64,000 nucleotides of DNA, taken from contig SYLI01000032.1 of the NCBI GenBank assembly GCA_005809105.1, positions 62,001 through 126,000 of the forward strand. The letters run 5' to 3'. Below, one piece after another: positions 1-9,637 of the stretch. Each line of letters opens with the position of its first letter. The stretch's first letter is position 1. Source of the stretch: Verrucomicrobiales bacterium (GTDB lineage Bacteria; Verrucomicrobiota; Verrucomicrobiia; Limisphaerales; UBA1100). Below the pieces are notes generated by a model. That model saw only the letters and a list, made by a program, of their open reading frames with translations. It was not told the DNA's origin and searched no databases. A program made the translations under genes and the position numbers.

Positions 1-1840
1 GCCGGGCCCAGTCCAGCCCGGGATTGGCCTCGCGCAAGGCCGCCTCGGTCACCTGATAGAGCTGGGAGAGCGACGCAAGGGAATCTCCGACGCTGGCCTG
101 GTGCTGACCTTCGCCGTAGCGCAGCACGACGCGCGGCATTCCCGCGCGAAGACCGGCGCGGGCCGCGCCATCCTGCGCGATGCGTCCGGCGAGGTAACGG
201 ACTTCGCCCGATGCGGCGCCCGCCGTGTCCTTGTCGACGGCCCAGCCAGTGAAGGGCGTCGTTTCGCCACGGACGCGGCTGGTGCCATCGGCTGATTTCT
301 CCAATTCCGCCAGGGCGACGATGCGCGGCAGGTGCAGCGGCAACCGGCGATAGGTGCGCTCGCCGGCGAAGAGGCCGCCTCCCAGCTCATTCCAGATCCG
401 CACGACGTCGTGTTCGAAATTGCCCGATTGCAGGGTGACAAACACCTCGTCCTGTTCCGCGTCGCCCACCGCAGGCGCGAAGGTGGCGGGCAGCAGCGCA
501 AGCCGGGTGTGCAGCGCGTCGTTGTGGTACTTGAGATCGGTGTTCCTGCCGGGAAAGAGCAGCAGCCCCCCGCCGCGGGCGACGAAGTTAGTGAGCGTCT
601 GCTCAAAGGCGGCAGGCAGCGCCGCCACGTTGGCCAGCGCCACGGCGTTGTAAGTGTCCAGGTTCACCAGATCCAGCCGGTTGGCGCGCACCTCATCGGT
701 CATCACGTGGAAAGGCTGGTTGGCGGCGGCCGGGCGCAGGGAGTGCTGCAGGAAAAACGTCTCGTCCTGCCAGGGCTCCTCGCCGGGGGCGCCATTGACC
801 AGCAGCACGCGCACCTCCTCGACGGCGTTGACCACCAGCGTGCGCAGATCGTCCGCGGGCAAACGGTCGCCCCGCTCTCCCTGCACGAGCCGCGCCGTGA
901 CGGGCTGCGAGCCGCCCTCGGCGAAACTGGCGAAGAGCTGGACGGACTTCTCCTCGCCGGAGCGAAGCAGCGGGATCGTCAGCTCGTCGCGGGCGCCCGC
1001 GCCGCCGCCGGTGGTGAGCCGGACGAGCGCATTCTTGTGATCCTGTTTGGAAAAGTTGGTGACGCGAACATTAAAGCGCACACGGCGGCCGCGCGGCACG
1101 ATGCCCTCGGCGGGCTCCAAACCGGTGATGGCGAGGTTGGAAAGGGGGTCGCCTCCCACGAAGATGAAATGGGTCTGAACCGACTGCTCATTCCCGGCAA
1201 GAAACGCCTTCAATCCCTCGCTCTGCTCCCAGCCGCCTGCGGGATTGTCGGTGATGACGAACACCTCCTTGCGCAGCTGCGAGCGGCCCTGCAAGGCCTC
1301 GACGGCCTGGCGCACGGCCGGAACCATGGCGGTGGCATGGTCGGAGAGCGGCGCCTGCGCGAGCGTCTGCCGCACCATCTCGACGTCAAACACCGGCTCC
1401 TCGATCAGCGGGCGCACCACATCGGAGGCCAGGTACAACGCCACGGCCGAGCCCTTGGGAAGCGAGAGCAGCACCTGCGCCGCGGCGTCCTTGGCGTGGT
1501 CAAAGCGGGTCTTGTCGCCATCCTGAACGCCCATGCTGTAGGAGTTGTCGAGCACGATGACGCTGGTGACCCCGGCGTCGCCCGCCGACGAGCCCGAGTC
1601 GCTTGTCACGGCCGGCCGCGCCAGCGCAAAAGCCAGCAGGGCGAGCATCGCGCAGCGCACCAAGAGCAGGATCAAATCCTCCAGCTGCATGCGCCGCTGA
1701 TTCTGGTCGATGCTCAGCTGCACAAACCGCATCGCCGCCCAGATGACCTTGCGGAATTTGCGGCGGTTGATGAGATGGATGATGATGGGGACCGAGACCG
1801 CCGCCAGGCCGAAGAGAAGCAATGGGTTGAGGAACTGCAT
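1..1840 (-). CDS. BatA-like N-terminal / von Willebrand factor A domain membrane protein (C-terminus truncated by window edge)
   Basis: Open frame from ATG at 1840 to the window edge, absent from the ORF track because it is unterminated. Reads MQFLNPLLLFGLAAVSVPIIIHLINRRKFRKVIWAAMRFVQ...LILLLVRCAMLALLAFALARP...VIVLDNSYSMG. Lies directly downstream of DUF58 and MoxR. Confidence 0.88.
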   Translation of the reverse strand, partial: MQFLNPLLLFGLAAVSVPIIIHLINRRKFRKVIWAAMRFVQLSIDQNQRRMQLEDLILLLVRCAMLALLAFALARPAVTSDSGSSAGDAGVTSVIVLDNSYSMGVQDGDKTRFDHAKDAAAQVLLSLPKGSAVALYLASDVVRPLIEEPVFDVEMVRQTLAQAPLSDHATAMVPAVRQAVEALQGRSQLRKEVFVITDNPAGGWEQSEGLKAFLAGNEQSVQTHFIFVGGDPLSNLAITGLEPAEGIVPRGRRVRFNVRVTNFSKQDHKNALVRLTTGGGAGARDELTIPLLRSGEEKSVQLFASFAEGGSQPVTARLVQGERGDRLPADDLRTLVVNAVEEVRVLLVNGAPGEEPWQDETFFLQHSLRPAAANQPFHVMTDEVRANRLDLVNLDTYNAVALANVAALPAAFEQTLTNFVARGGGLLLFPGRNTDLKYHNDALHTRLALLPATFAPAVGDAEQDEVFVTLQSGNFEHDVVRIWNELGGGLFAGERTYRRLPLHLPRIVALAELEKSADGTSRVRGETTPFTGWAVDKDTAGAASGEVRYLAGRIAQDGAARAGLRAGMPRVVLRYGEGQHQASVGDSLASLSQLYQVTEAALREANPGLDWAR

Positions 1841-1841
1841 C

Positions 1842-2753
1842 TCAGTATTTGCTCTTGGCCGTGCGCAGCCGGAAGGTGAGGTAGCTGCTCAACACCTGCG
1901 AGAGCGGCTGGCGCGTGTTGATCTGGACGTAGTGGACGTGGTTGCGCTCGCAGCCGCGCCGCAGCCGCGTGCAGAACTCGCCGAAAACCTTCTGGTAGGT
2001 CTGGCGGATTTCCCGGGGGCGCGTGAGCAGTTTGGGCAGATTCTCCAGCCCGTGAAACTCCACCAGTCCCTGGAAGGGAAACTCCAGCTCGTCGGCGTCG
2101 AGCGTGTGCAGGACAATCACCTCGTGCCCCCCGAAGCGCAGGTGGCGGATGCCCTCGAGCATGGCCTCCTCCTCGTCGAAGAAATCGCTGATGATGATGA
2201 CGATGCCCTTGCGCCGCAGCTGCAAGGCCAGATCGTGCAGCGTGCGGGGAATGTCCGTGCGCTGGGCGCCCTGATAGGCCGCCAGCCGGCTCATGATGCG
2301 GTGGATGGTGCCCTTGCTGTCGCTGCGCGGGGCGAAGTCGCGCATCCGGTCATCAAAAATCCCCAGCGCCACCGCGTCGCGCTGGTGCAGGATGAGGTAG
2401 CTTAAACACGCCGCCATCATCTTGCCGTATTGCAGCTTGGTGAGCTTGCCCGAGCCGTACTGCATGGATTCGCTGCCATCGAGCAGGATGTGCGCGACGT
2501 AGTTGGTCTCCTGCTCGTACTGCTTGATGAAATAGCGGTCGGTGCGCCCCAGCACCTTCCAGTCCAGGTGGCGGGTGTCGTCGCCGGGCGCATACTCGCG
2601 GTGCTGCGCAAACTCGATGGCGAACCCGCGGTAGGGCGACTTGTGCTCGCCGGCCATGTAGCCTTCCACCACGTAGCGGGCGTGCATGCCCAGCGCCTCG
2701 GCGCGGGCGATGGCGCCGGGGTCGAGCAGTTCCTCGATGTGCTGTTTGTCCAT
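1842..2753 (-). CDS. DUF58 domain-containing protein (MoxR-associated)
   Basis: 303 aa; YRGFAIEFAQHREYAPGDDTRHLDWKVLGRTDRYFIKQYEQETN is typical of DUF58; gene order MoxR-DUF58-BatA. Confidence 0.93.
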   Translation of the reverse strand: MDKQHIEELLDPGAIARAEALGMHARYVVEGYMAGEHKSPYRGFAIEFAQHREYAPGDDTRHLDWKVLGRTDRYFIKQYEQETNYVAHILLDGSESMQYGSGKLTKLQYGKMMAACLSYLILHQRDAVALGIFDDRMRDFAPRSDSKGTIHRIMSRLAAYQGAQRTDIPRTLHDLALQLRRKGIVIIISDFFDEEEAMLEGIRHLRFGGHEVIVLHTLDADELEFPFQGLVEFHGLENLPKLLTRPREIRQTYQKVFGEFCTRLRRGCERNHVHYVQINTRQPLSQVLSSYLTFRLRTAKSKY

Positions 2754-2783
2754 GGTGGCCGGGAACGAAAGCGAAGGCGCAGG

Positions 2784-3830
<1,047 letters not shown>

Positions 3831-3984
3831 GCTCGGTTCCTGTAAATTAGGTCGCGCTTGGATTTAAGGTGACGCATGCAAAGCCGCGAGGCAATCGCAA
3901 TTCCCCCGGGCCACGCGTGGATTTGGATGGGCTGTGGCGGGGCGCTATTCAGTCAAGTTGCCCGCAGGAACACTTCGAGAGGGG

Positions 3985-5208
3985 TCACTGCGGCCGGCCT
4001 GCGGTGGACCGGCTGCCGCGGGACACCCCGCCCAAGCGCGCGATTTCCGGCGCACGTCCATAGAGGGGCAGGTAGCGGTAGTACACTTCCAAGATCAAGG
4101 TGGCCCACGCCGTCGTGACCACGTCGCCCTCCTCAGTAGCACGCGAACCGGCGGCCTCCCAATGGCCGTCCTCCTTTTGCTCGGCGAGCAGCAAGGGCTT
4201 CATGCGCGAGTTCCACTCTTCCCACGCCTTGGCCCCCACCTCCGAATCGGCATAGAGCCGCAGTGCCAGCGAACCGTAGTACCAATAGTAGTAGTTGGCC
4301 TGCTTCTTTTCCGGCAGATGAGTGAGTAGCAACTCCGCCGACTCGTCGAGACGGCCGGTCGCTTTCGCGCCGGTGAAGAGCTCCAGCGAGTACATGCCCT
4401 CGGCCGTCATCGCGGGCGTGGGAGGGGTGCCCAGATAGCCGTAGAGGCCCTGGGACTCGCCTGCGCTAACGCGATCCAGAAACGCCAAGCCCTTCAGACG
4501 GATGGCATCGGGCACCTTCAACCCCGACATCTGGGCACTGGCCAGCGCCATGATCACCCAGCCCGATACTGACAAATCGCCCTCCCAATCTTTCTCGTGG
4601 TACGGCGCGTATCGCCATCCGCCCGTCTTGGGGTTTTGCGCCATGCACAGATATTCCACGGCCTTGGCCACGGGACCGGCCAGCCGCTTGTCCTTGGAGA
4701 GTCCGTAGGCTTCGCACAACGCGAGCGTCCCGATCGCCTGGTCGTACATGCGTCCGCCATCGCGCAACTCGCCGGCCTCTCCCACGTTTCGCAGCAACCA
4801 GTCCACACCGCGGTCAACCTGCGAGCGATAGGGGCCGTCTTTTCCCGGCACCGCGCCGTAGGCCATGTAGCTCATGAGCACCAACCCCGTGTGCGCGATG
4901 GGCGACTTCTTTTCCTCCCAGTGCCCATCCTGCTTCTGTTGCTGGGTGAACCAATCCAACGCACGCTTGACGGCTGCTTCCGTCGCCTCGTCGCCGCCGC
5001 GTGTCACCAGCGTGTTTCCCAGGTGCTCGGTGAATCGCATCGGATCCTTGGCGATTCCCGGACCGCCAGGCTGCAGCCGCAACGAACTGCGGTTGCCACG
5101 CCCACTGCCGCCTTTCAAGGTCGCCGCCTGCTCTGCCGCCGGGAGCGATTCCACCGCCGCCGACATCGCGAGTAGCGCGTAGAAAAAGTGTTTGGAGTAT
5201 GTCTTCAT
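3985..5208 (-). CDS. Secreted prenyltransferase/squalene-oxidase repeat-like protein
   Basis: Signal peptide MKTYSKHFFYALLAMSAAVESLPAAEQ; alpha/alpha-barrel repeats ALDWFTQQQKQDGHWEEKKSPIAHTGLVLMSYM and AVEYLCMAQNPKTGGWRYAPY. Start moved to the internal ATG at 5208. Confidence 0.75.
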   Translation of the reverse strand: MKTYSKHFFYALLAMSAAVESLPAAEQAATLKGGSGRGNRSSLRLQPGGPGIAKDPMRFTEHLGNTLVTRGGDEATEAAVKRALDWFTQQQKQDGHWEEKKSPIAHTGLVLMSYMAYGAVPGKDGPYRSQVDRGVDWLLRNVGEAGELRDGGRMYDQAIGTLALCEAYGLSKDKRLAGPVAKAVEYLCMAQNPKTGGWRYAPYHEKDWEGDLSVSGWVIMALASAQMSGLKVPDAIRLKGLAFLDRVSAGESQGLYGYLGTPPTPAMTAEGMYSLELFTGAKATGRLDESAELLLTHLPEKKQANYYYWYYGSLALRLYADSEVGAKAWEEWNSRMKPLLLAEQKEDGHWEAAGSRATEEGDVVTTAWATLILEVYYRYLPLYGRAPEIARLGGVSRGSRSTAGRPQ

Positions 5209-5357
5209 GATTTGCCCCATGCTCTCCATCCTCTTCGTGGCTGGTAAGACCACGCCGCTCCGGCTTCGGTTACAGCACTCAAGATTTACCCATCACGCAG
5301 CTGCGCGCATCGTGGTTTTCTTGTGATGCCACGCGACGCAACCCTTTGCACTCCCCC

Positions 5358-5392
5358 CCAAAAAAAACCACCGACCTAGCGGGTCGGTGGTT
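5358..5392 (-). terminator. Rho-independent terminator for the 5421..6296 gene
   Basis: On the minus strand AACCACCGACC-CGCTA-GGTCGGTGGTT is an 11-bp perfect stem followed by a T tract (plus-strand A run 5360-5367). Confidence 0.88.
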
Positions 5393-5420
5393 ACTTCAAA
5401 TGTTTGCTTAACGCAACTGG

Positions 5421-6296
5421 TTAGCGAGGCCGCTCCCCTTGGATGGGTGCTCCACCCTTGCCGCCTGCGAAAGGATCAGCCTGCTGCGGCCCGCCGGTTC
5501 CCTGGATGGGTGCTCCACCCTTGCCACCCTTGAAAGGATCAGCCTGCTGCGGCCCGCCGGTTCCCTGAATGGGTGCCCCACCCTTGCCACCGGCAAAAGG
5601 ATCGGCTTGCTGCGGCCCGCCGGTTCCCTGAATGGGTGCCCCACCCTTGCCACCGGCAAAAGGATCGGCTTGCTGCGGCCCGCCAGTTCCCTGAATGGGT
5701 GCTCCACCCTTGCCGCCTGCGAAAGGATCAGCCTGCTTTGGCCCACCAGTTCCCTGAATGGGTGCCCCACCTTTGCCACCCTTGAAAGGATCCTCCTGCT
5801 TGGGCCCGCCGGTCCCTTGGATCGGTGCCCCACCTTTGCCACCCTTGAAAGGATCCTCCTGCTTGGGCCCGCCGGTCCCTTGGATCGGTGCGCCACCCTT
5901 GCCACCCTTGAAAGGATCTTCCTGCTTGGGCCCGCCGGTTCCCTGCACGGGCGGCTTGCCGCTTGGATCGACGGTGGTGCTTCCAGGCGCACCGGTTTCG
6001 TTCGGCCCCGGATAATTAGGACGACCCGCATTGGCAGACCTTCCTGAGGACGCAGGTGCAACGGGCCTGCTCGTCGATTCCGACGTTCCTCCCGTCGAAG
6101 GACGTGTTCCGCGCACGGCCTTGCGCGCATCCGAGTTGCTGCCCTGCTTTGTGTTGTTGCTCGGGGCGGTTTTCTTCGCCGTCGTTTTCTTGCCGCGTTC
6201 CGAGGCACGCTGGGCTTGCGCATCCATCGGGGCGATGACTGCCAATCCCAATCCGACTGCGAGGAGCATCCCTAAGTTGGTTTCAGAAGATTTCAT
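5421..6296 (-). CDS. Secreted Gly/Pro/Gln-rich protein with eight near-identical 21-aa repeats
   Basis: Signal peptide MKSSETNLGMLLAVGLGLAVIAPMDAQAQ; tandem units GGP[KQ]Q[EA]DPF[KA]GGKGGAPIQGT. Confidence 0.8.
   Translation of the reverse strand: MKSSETNLGMLLAVGLGLAVIAPMDAQAQRASERGKKTTAKKTAPSNNTKQGSNSDARKAVRGTRPSTGGTSESTSRPVAPASSGRSANAGRPNYPGPNETGAPGSTTVDPSGKPPVQGTGGPKQEDPFKGGKGGAPIQGTGGPKQEDPFKGGKGGAPIQGTGGPKQEDPFKGGKGGAPIQGTGGPKQADPFAGGKGGAPIQGTGGPQQADPFAGGKGGAPIQGTGGPQQADPFAGGKGGAPIQGTGGPQQADPFKGGKGGAPIQGTGGPQQADPFAGGKGGAPIQGERPR
5433..5936. repeat. In-frame 63-bp tandem repeat, eight copies
   Basis: Period of 63 nt visible directly (e.g. ggatgggtgc at 5441 and 5504); encodes the 21-aa repeats. 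Confidence 0.9.
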
Positions 6297-6411
6297 TGTT
6301 AGGTCAGGTTGCCTTGTAAGTCTGTTCACTGCACCAGCCACAGTGGGAGACTGCCCCAACCCGCGCCCGGTTACAAAAGTTTATCGTGTTCATGTCGAAT
6401 TCGAAAATCGG

Positions 6412-7515
6412 CTAGATTCGGCCAAGCCCAATCTGCACCCGGGCCGAGGGCTTTACACTTGTGCTTGATTTGGGGGTTGGCAGCGGCTCCAAGGGCCGCT
6501 TGGTGGGGTCGACCGGGTTGTCGGCTCCCCCGCCACGTTGAGTCGGGCCTGCCTTTTCCTTGGTCTTGGGCGGCACACCGGGCAGTTCCGAAGCCTTTGC
6601 GCGCGATTGCTCCAGTTTCTTGTACTGTTCTTGGGTGAGCAACTCGCGAAGCTTCGAGTCGTGGTGCTTCCAAGCCTCGTATAGCCTGGCCTTCCGTTGC
6701 TCCTCGGTCAGTTCCTTATCGCGATGGATGGCACCGGATGCCGTTTCCCATTTCTGGTGCAATTCATGGAAAGTCTTGGCTTGTTCTTCGTTCAGCCCCA
6801 ATTCCTTGCGGATGTCGGGCTTGCGTCCATCCCCGCCTTCGGGTTTTTGCCCGTCCTCACCACCGTGCTTGGGAAAGGGCTTTTGAGTTTCACCTCCCTT
6901 TGCACCGCCTTCCTTCGGGCGCCCAGCCGAAGCCCGCCCGCCTTTCGGTGCCCCTTCCTGCTCCAGCGCAGCTTCCAGTTTCGCCACCTGTTCCTCGGTC
7001 AGGATTTCGGTGAGCGCCTTGTGGAGCCGGTGCCTCAACTCGATCAGGTACGCCGCCTTCTTTTCGGGGTCGAGTTTCTTGTCATCCAGCACTCCCCTGC
7101 GCTTCTCGTGGTGGGCGGAGAGCAGCTTGTTGACCTTCTCCTTCTGTTCCGCCGTGAGGTTCAGCGATTCCAGGATCGCTCGCAGGTCAGGGCCTTCGCC
7201 TCCCAAGGGTTTGACCGGCGAATGGCCCTTCCCGGTTTCGTTGGTTGAGGTGGTCGGTTTGCGCAGCACTTTGCGCGTATCAGTCCCGCCGCCGGAGGGT
7301 TTCTTTCCCTGCTTCTCAGTCGTCCCCTTCCCTTTGGTTTCGTAGCCTTGCTTGGGTTCCACCGCAGGCTTGGCCGGCTCGCCCTTGTGGGATTCGCCCT
7401 TGCCAACGACGGCCCCAAGACCCTTGGGGCGCTCCTTGCGCTCACCACGTTCCTGGGCGGCCAGCACAGTTGCCAGACTCAGCGCCACCCATATTGTCAT
7501 CCTCGAGCTTTTCAT
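6412..7515 (-). CDS. Secreted protein with two Spy/LTXXQ-like helical segments
   Basis: Signal peptide MKSSRMTIWVALSLATVLAAQ; segments LNLTAEQKEKVNKLLSAHHEKRRGVLDDKKLDPEKKAAYLIELRHRLHKALTEILTEEQVAKLE and LGLNEEQAKTFHELHQKWE...LTEEQRKARLYEAWKHHDSKLRELLTQEQYKKLEQ. Confidence 0.65.
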   Translation of the reverse strand: MKSSRMTIWVALSLATVLAAQERGERKERPKGLGAVVGKGESHKGEPAKPAVEPKQGYETKGKGTTEKQGKKPSGGGTDTRKVLRKPTTSTNETGKGHSPVKPLGGEGPDLRAILESLNLTAEQKEKVNKLLSAHHEKRRGVLDDKKLDPEKKAAYLIELRHRLHKALTEILTEEQVAKLEAALEQEGAPKGGRASAGRPKEGGAKGGETQKPFPKHGGEDGQKPEGGDGRKPDIRKELGLNEEQAKTFHELHQKWETASGAIHRDKELTEEQRKARLYEAWKHHDSKLRELLTQEQYKKLEQSRAKASELPGVPPKTKEKAGPTQRGGGADNPVDPTKRPLEPLPTPKSSTSVKPSARVQIGLGRI

Positions 7516-7658
7516 GACGTGCGTCCCTTTCCCTTTGTGTCCCTTAAGAACTCTCTTGGAAGGCGAGACGGGTTTTCGACGTCTGCGGTTACGAAAAAGG
7601 CCCCTCACCAATGTCAGAAGTGATTGCATCATGCTGGGGCCTTGGCTAAATTGCGCGC

Positions 7659-8885
7659 ATGCAACGGTGCCTTGCCTCCCGACCGGCCCTGCTTTTTTTG
7701 TACCCGTGCTTCCTGATTCTGGCATTGATGACGGCGGCGTCTTGTGGCGACGACAAACCCAAACGGGGTGGAGGCAGCCCCGGCTCCACCTCGGCCAACA
7801 ACAAATCTTCTGGCGGCGAAACCAAGTCTACGAAGGGCCCCAATGTCGAGGAGGTCATCAATGGCAGCCAGATTCTGGTGCTCGAGGATGTGGTATACAA
7901 GTCGGGCAGCACCGATCCTTTGACCGGCACGGTGGTTTGGATGCACGCCAACGGGAAGCGCGCCGAGGAGGTTCAGTGCCTTTCCGGCCGCTGGCATGGG
8001 CCGGCGCGGTGGTGGTATGAGGACGGCACCAAGGCGGGCGAGGGCATGTACAACGACGGCGAATGGGATGGGGAATACAAGGAATGGTACCCGAATGGAA
8101 AGGTGAAGATTCAACTGACCTTCAAGGAGGGCCTCGAACAGAACAAGGAAGTTTGGTACTTCGAAAGCGGCCAGGTGATGAGCGTCACCTCCTACGTCGA
8201 CGGAAACAAAACGGGCGAGGCGATGGGCTACTTTGAGAACGGGCTTCTTTCATGGAAGGCCCAGTGGACCAACAATGTCCCCGTGGGAGAATACTGGGAG
8301 GCCTACGAGACGGGCGAAAAACGCAGCGTGCATCGTTACAATCTGAAAGGCCAGGAACACGGCCTTGAGGAGCACTGGTTTCGCAAGCGCGGCGAGGAGA
8401 ATCAGGCGCAGTCCCGCGAAGTTTCCTGGGAGAACGGCCAATTTCACGGCGTCTCCAAGGAGTGGTATCCCAACGGCCAGCCCATGCGCTGGGTCACATT
8501 TGATCGAGGCGCGCAGAACGGATCGGCCGGCTCCTACCATGAGAACGGACAGAAGGCGAGCGAAGGCGTGTTTGTCAATGGCACGGCCAGCAACGTGAGG
8601 CGCTGGGACAACGCAGGCCGGCCCATCGCGATTGTGCCCGCAGCCCTGCCCCGCGCGCGCACCCACCGATGGGATTCGCAACAGCTCTCCCAGTTCTACA
8701 AGGCGAAGACCGAAGCAGACATCCAATCAGACTTTGGTAATCCGGACGCCACGGCGGCGGGAGGCGCGTGGGTCTACAACGACATCAATTTCCTCAATCC
8801 ACAGAATCAGCAGCCCTACAAGGGCACGGTGCAGTTCACCTTTCAAGCGGGCCGGGTTGCCACGGCGGTGGTGACCACCAACTAA
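7659..8885 (+). CDS. Lipoprotein with MORN-like / YwqK-type repeats
   Basis: 408 aa; lipobox ..ILALMTAASC; repeats such as GRWHGPARWWYEDGTKAGEGMYNDGEWDGEYKEWYPNGKVKIQLTFKEG. Confidence 0.8.
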   Translation: MQRCLASRPALLFLYPCFLILALMTAASCGDDKPKRGGGSPGSTSANNKSSGGETKSTKGPNVEEVINGSQILVLEDVVYKSGSTDPLTGTVVWMHANGKRAEEVQCLSGRWHGPARWWYEDGTKAGEGMYNDGEWDGEYKEWYPNGKVKIQLTFKEGLEQNKEVWYFESGQVMSVTSYVDGNKTGEAMGYFENGLLSWKAQWTNNVPVGEYWEAYETGEKRSVHRYNLKGQEHGLEEHWFRKRGEENQAQSREVSWENGQFHGVSKEWYPNGQPMRWVTFDRGAQNGSAGSYHENGQKASEGVFVNGTASNVRRWDNAGRPIAIVPAALPRARTHRWDSQQLSQFYKAKTEADIQSDFGNPDATAAGGAWVYNDINFLNPQNQQPYKGTVQFTFQAGRVATAVVTTN

Positions 8886-8892
8886 CCGGCGC

Positions 8893-9588
8893 ATGCGCGT
8901 CGCACCGCACTCCGCGTGGGGCATTCTGGGGCTGGCTTTAGCTCTGGCCTGCTCGGGCGAATCCGGCAAGAAGGGCGGCAACGCAACGGCACCGGCAAAA
9001 ACCGCTCCCCAGCCGGCCGCCATTCCTGCCACCAATGCGCTCGCCCAACCCGCCCCCAAAAAGGGATACAACCCGCCGCGACTGCTGCAGAATGAGAATG
9101 GGATCGCCTTTGAAATCCTGGAGTTGGACGCCAATCCCTACGAAGGAAAGATCGTCACCTATCATGACGCAGAGCAACGCATCGTGAAGGAGGAGCGCCA
9201 GTACGCCAATGGCCGGCTGCAGGTGATGCGCGAATTCTGGCCCAACGCCCAGCTCAAGCAGGAGGTGACCTACGCGGCAACGGGGGCCACCACCAATCAA
9301 TTCACGCCCGAGGGCAAGCCCATCGCCGCGGCCGCAGCAACCAACGCGGCGCCTGCCCAAGGCCGGCAGTACGCATGGACCACCGGCGGCGGCCAGGCCC
9401 CCATCGAGTCCTACTACGCCAATCGGCCCACCAATGTGTTGCTGCGCGCCTTCGGCCCACCCGATGCCATTCTGGGCAACGCGTGGGAGTATCGGAACAT
9501 GAACATCACCGACGCGCGCACCCGGCAGCCGCGCACCACCGTGCGGTTCCTGCTGAACGCGGTGGTCACGAACGTCGTGGTGGAATAG
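8893..9588 (+). CDS. Putative lipoprotein of unknown function
   Basis: 231 aa; MRVAPHSAWGILGLALALACSGESGKKGG lipobox; 7 bp downstream of the MORN-like gene on the same strand, with similar C-terminal sequence (FGxPDAxxGxAWxYxxxNxxxxxxxxxP). Confidence 0.65.
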   Translation: MRVAPHSAWGILGLALALACSGESGKKGGNATAPAKTAPQPAAIPATNALAQPAPKKGYNPPRLLQNENGIAFEILELDANPYEGKIVTYHDAEQRIVKEERQYANGRLQVMREFWPNAQLKQEVTYAATGATTNQFTPEGKPIAAAAATNAAPAQGRQYAWTTGGGQAPIESYYANRPTNVLLRAFGPPDAILGNAWEYRNMNITDARTRQPRTTVRFLLNAVVTNVVVE

Positions 9589-9637
9589 TTTCCACCACGC
9601 GCCCTCGTGCGAAGGCGAACGGGTTTCCCTTCCCCGC

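Noticed and set aside
332-1879. 515-aa plus-strand ORF
   Set aside because: Antisense to the BatA-like open frame, which has convincing protein motifs.
3869-4329. Small plus-strand ORFs between moxR and the squalene-cyclase-like gene
   Set aside because: Overlapping short ORFs in several frames with no motif, mostly antisense to the 3985..5208 gene.
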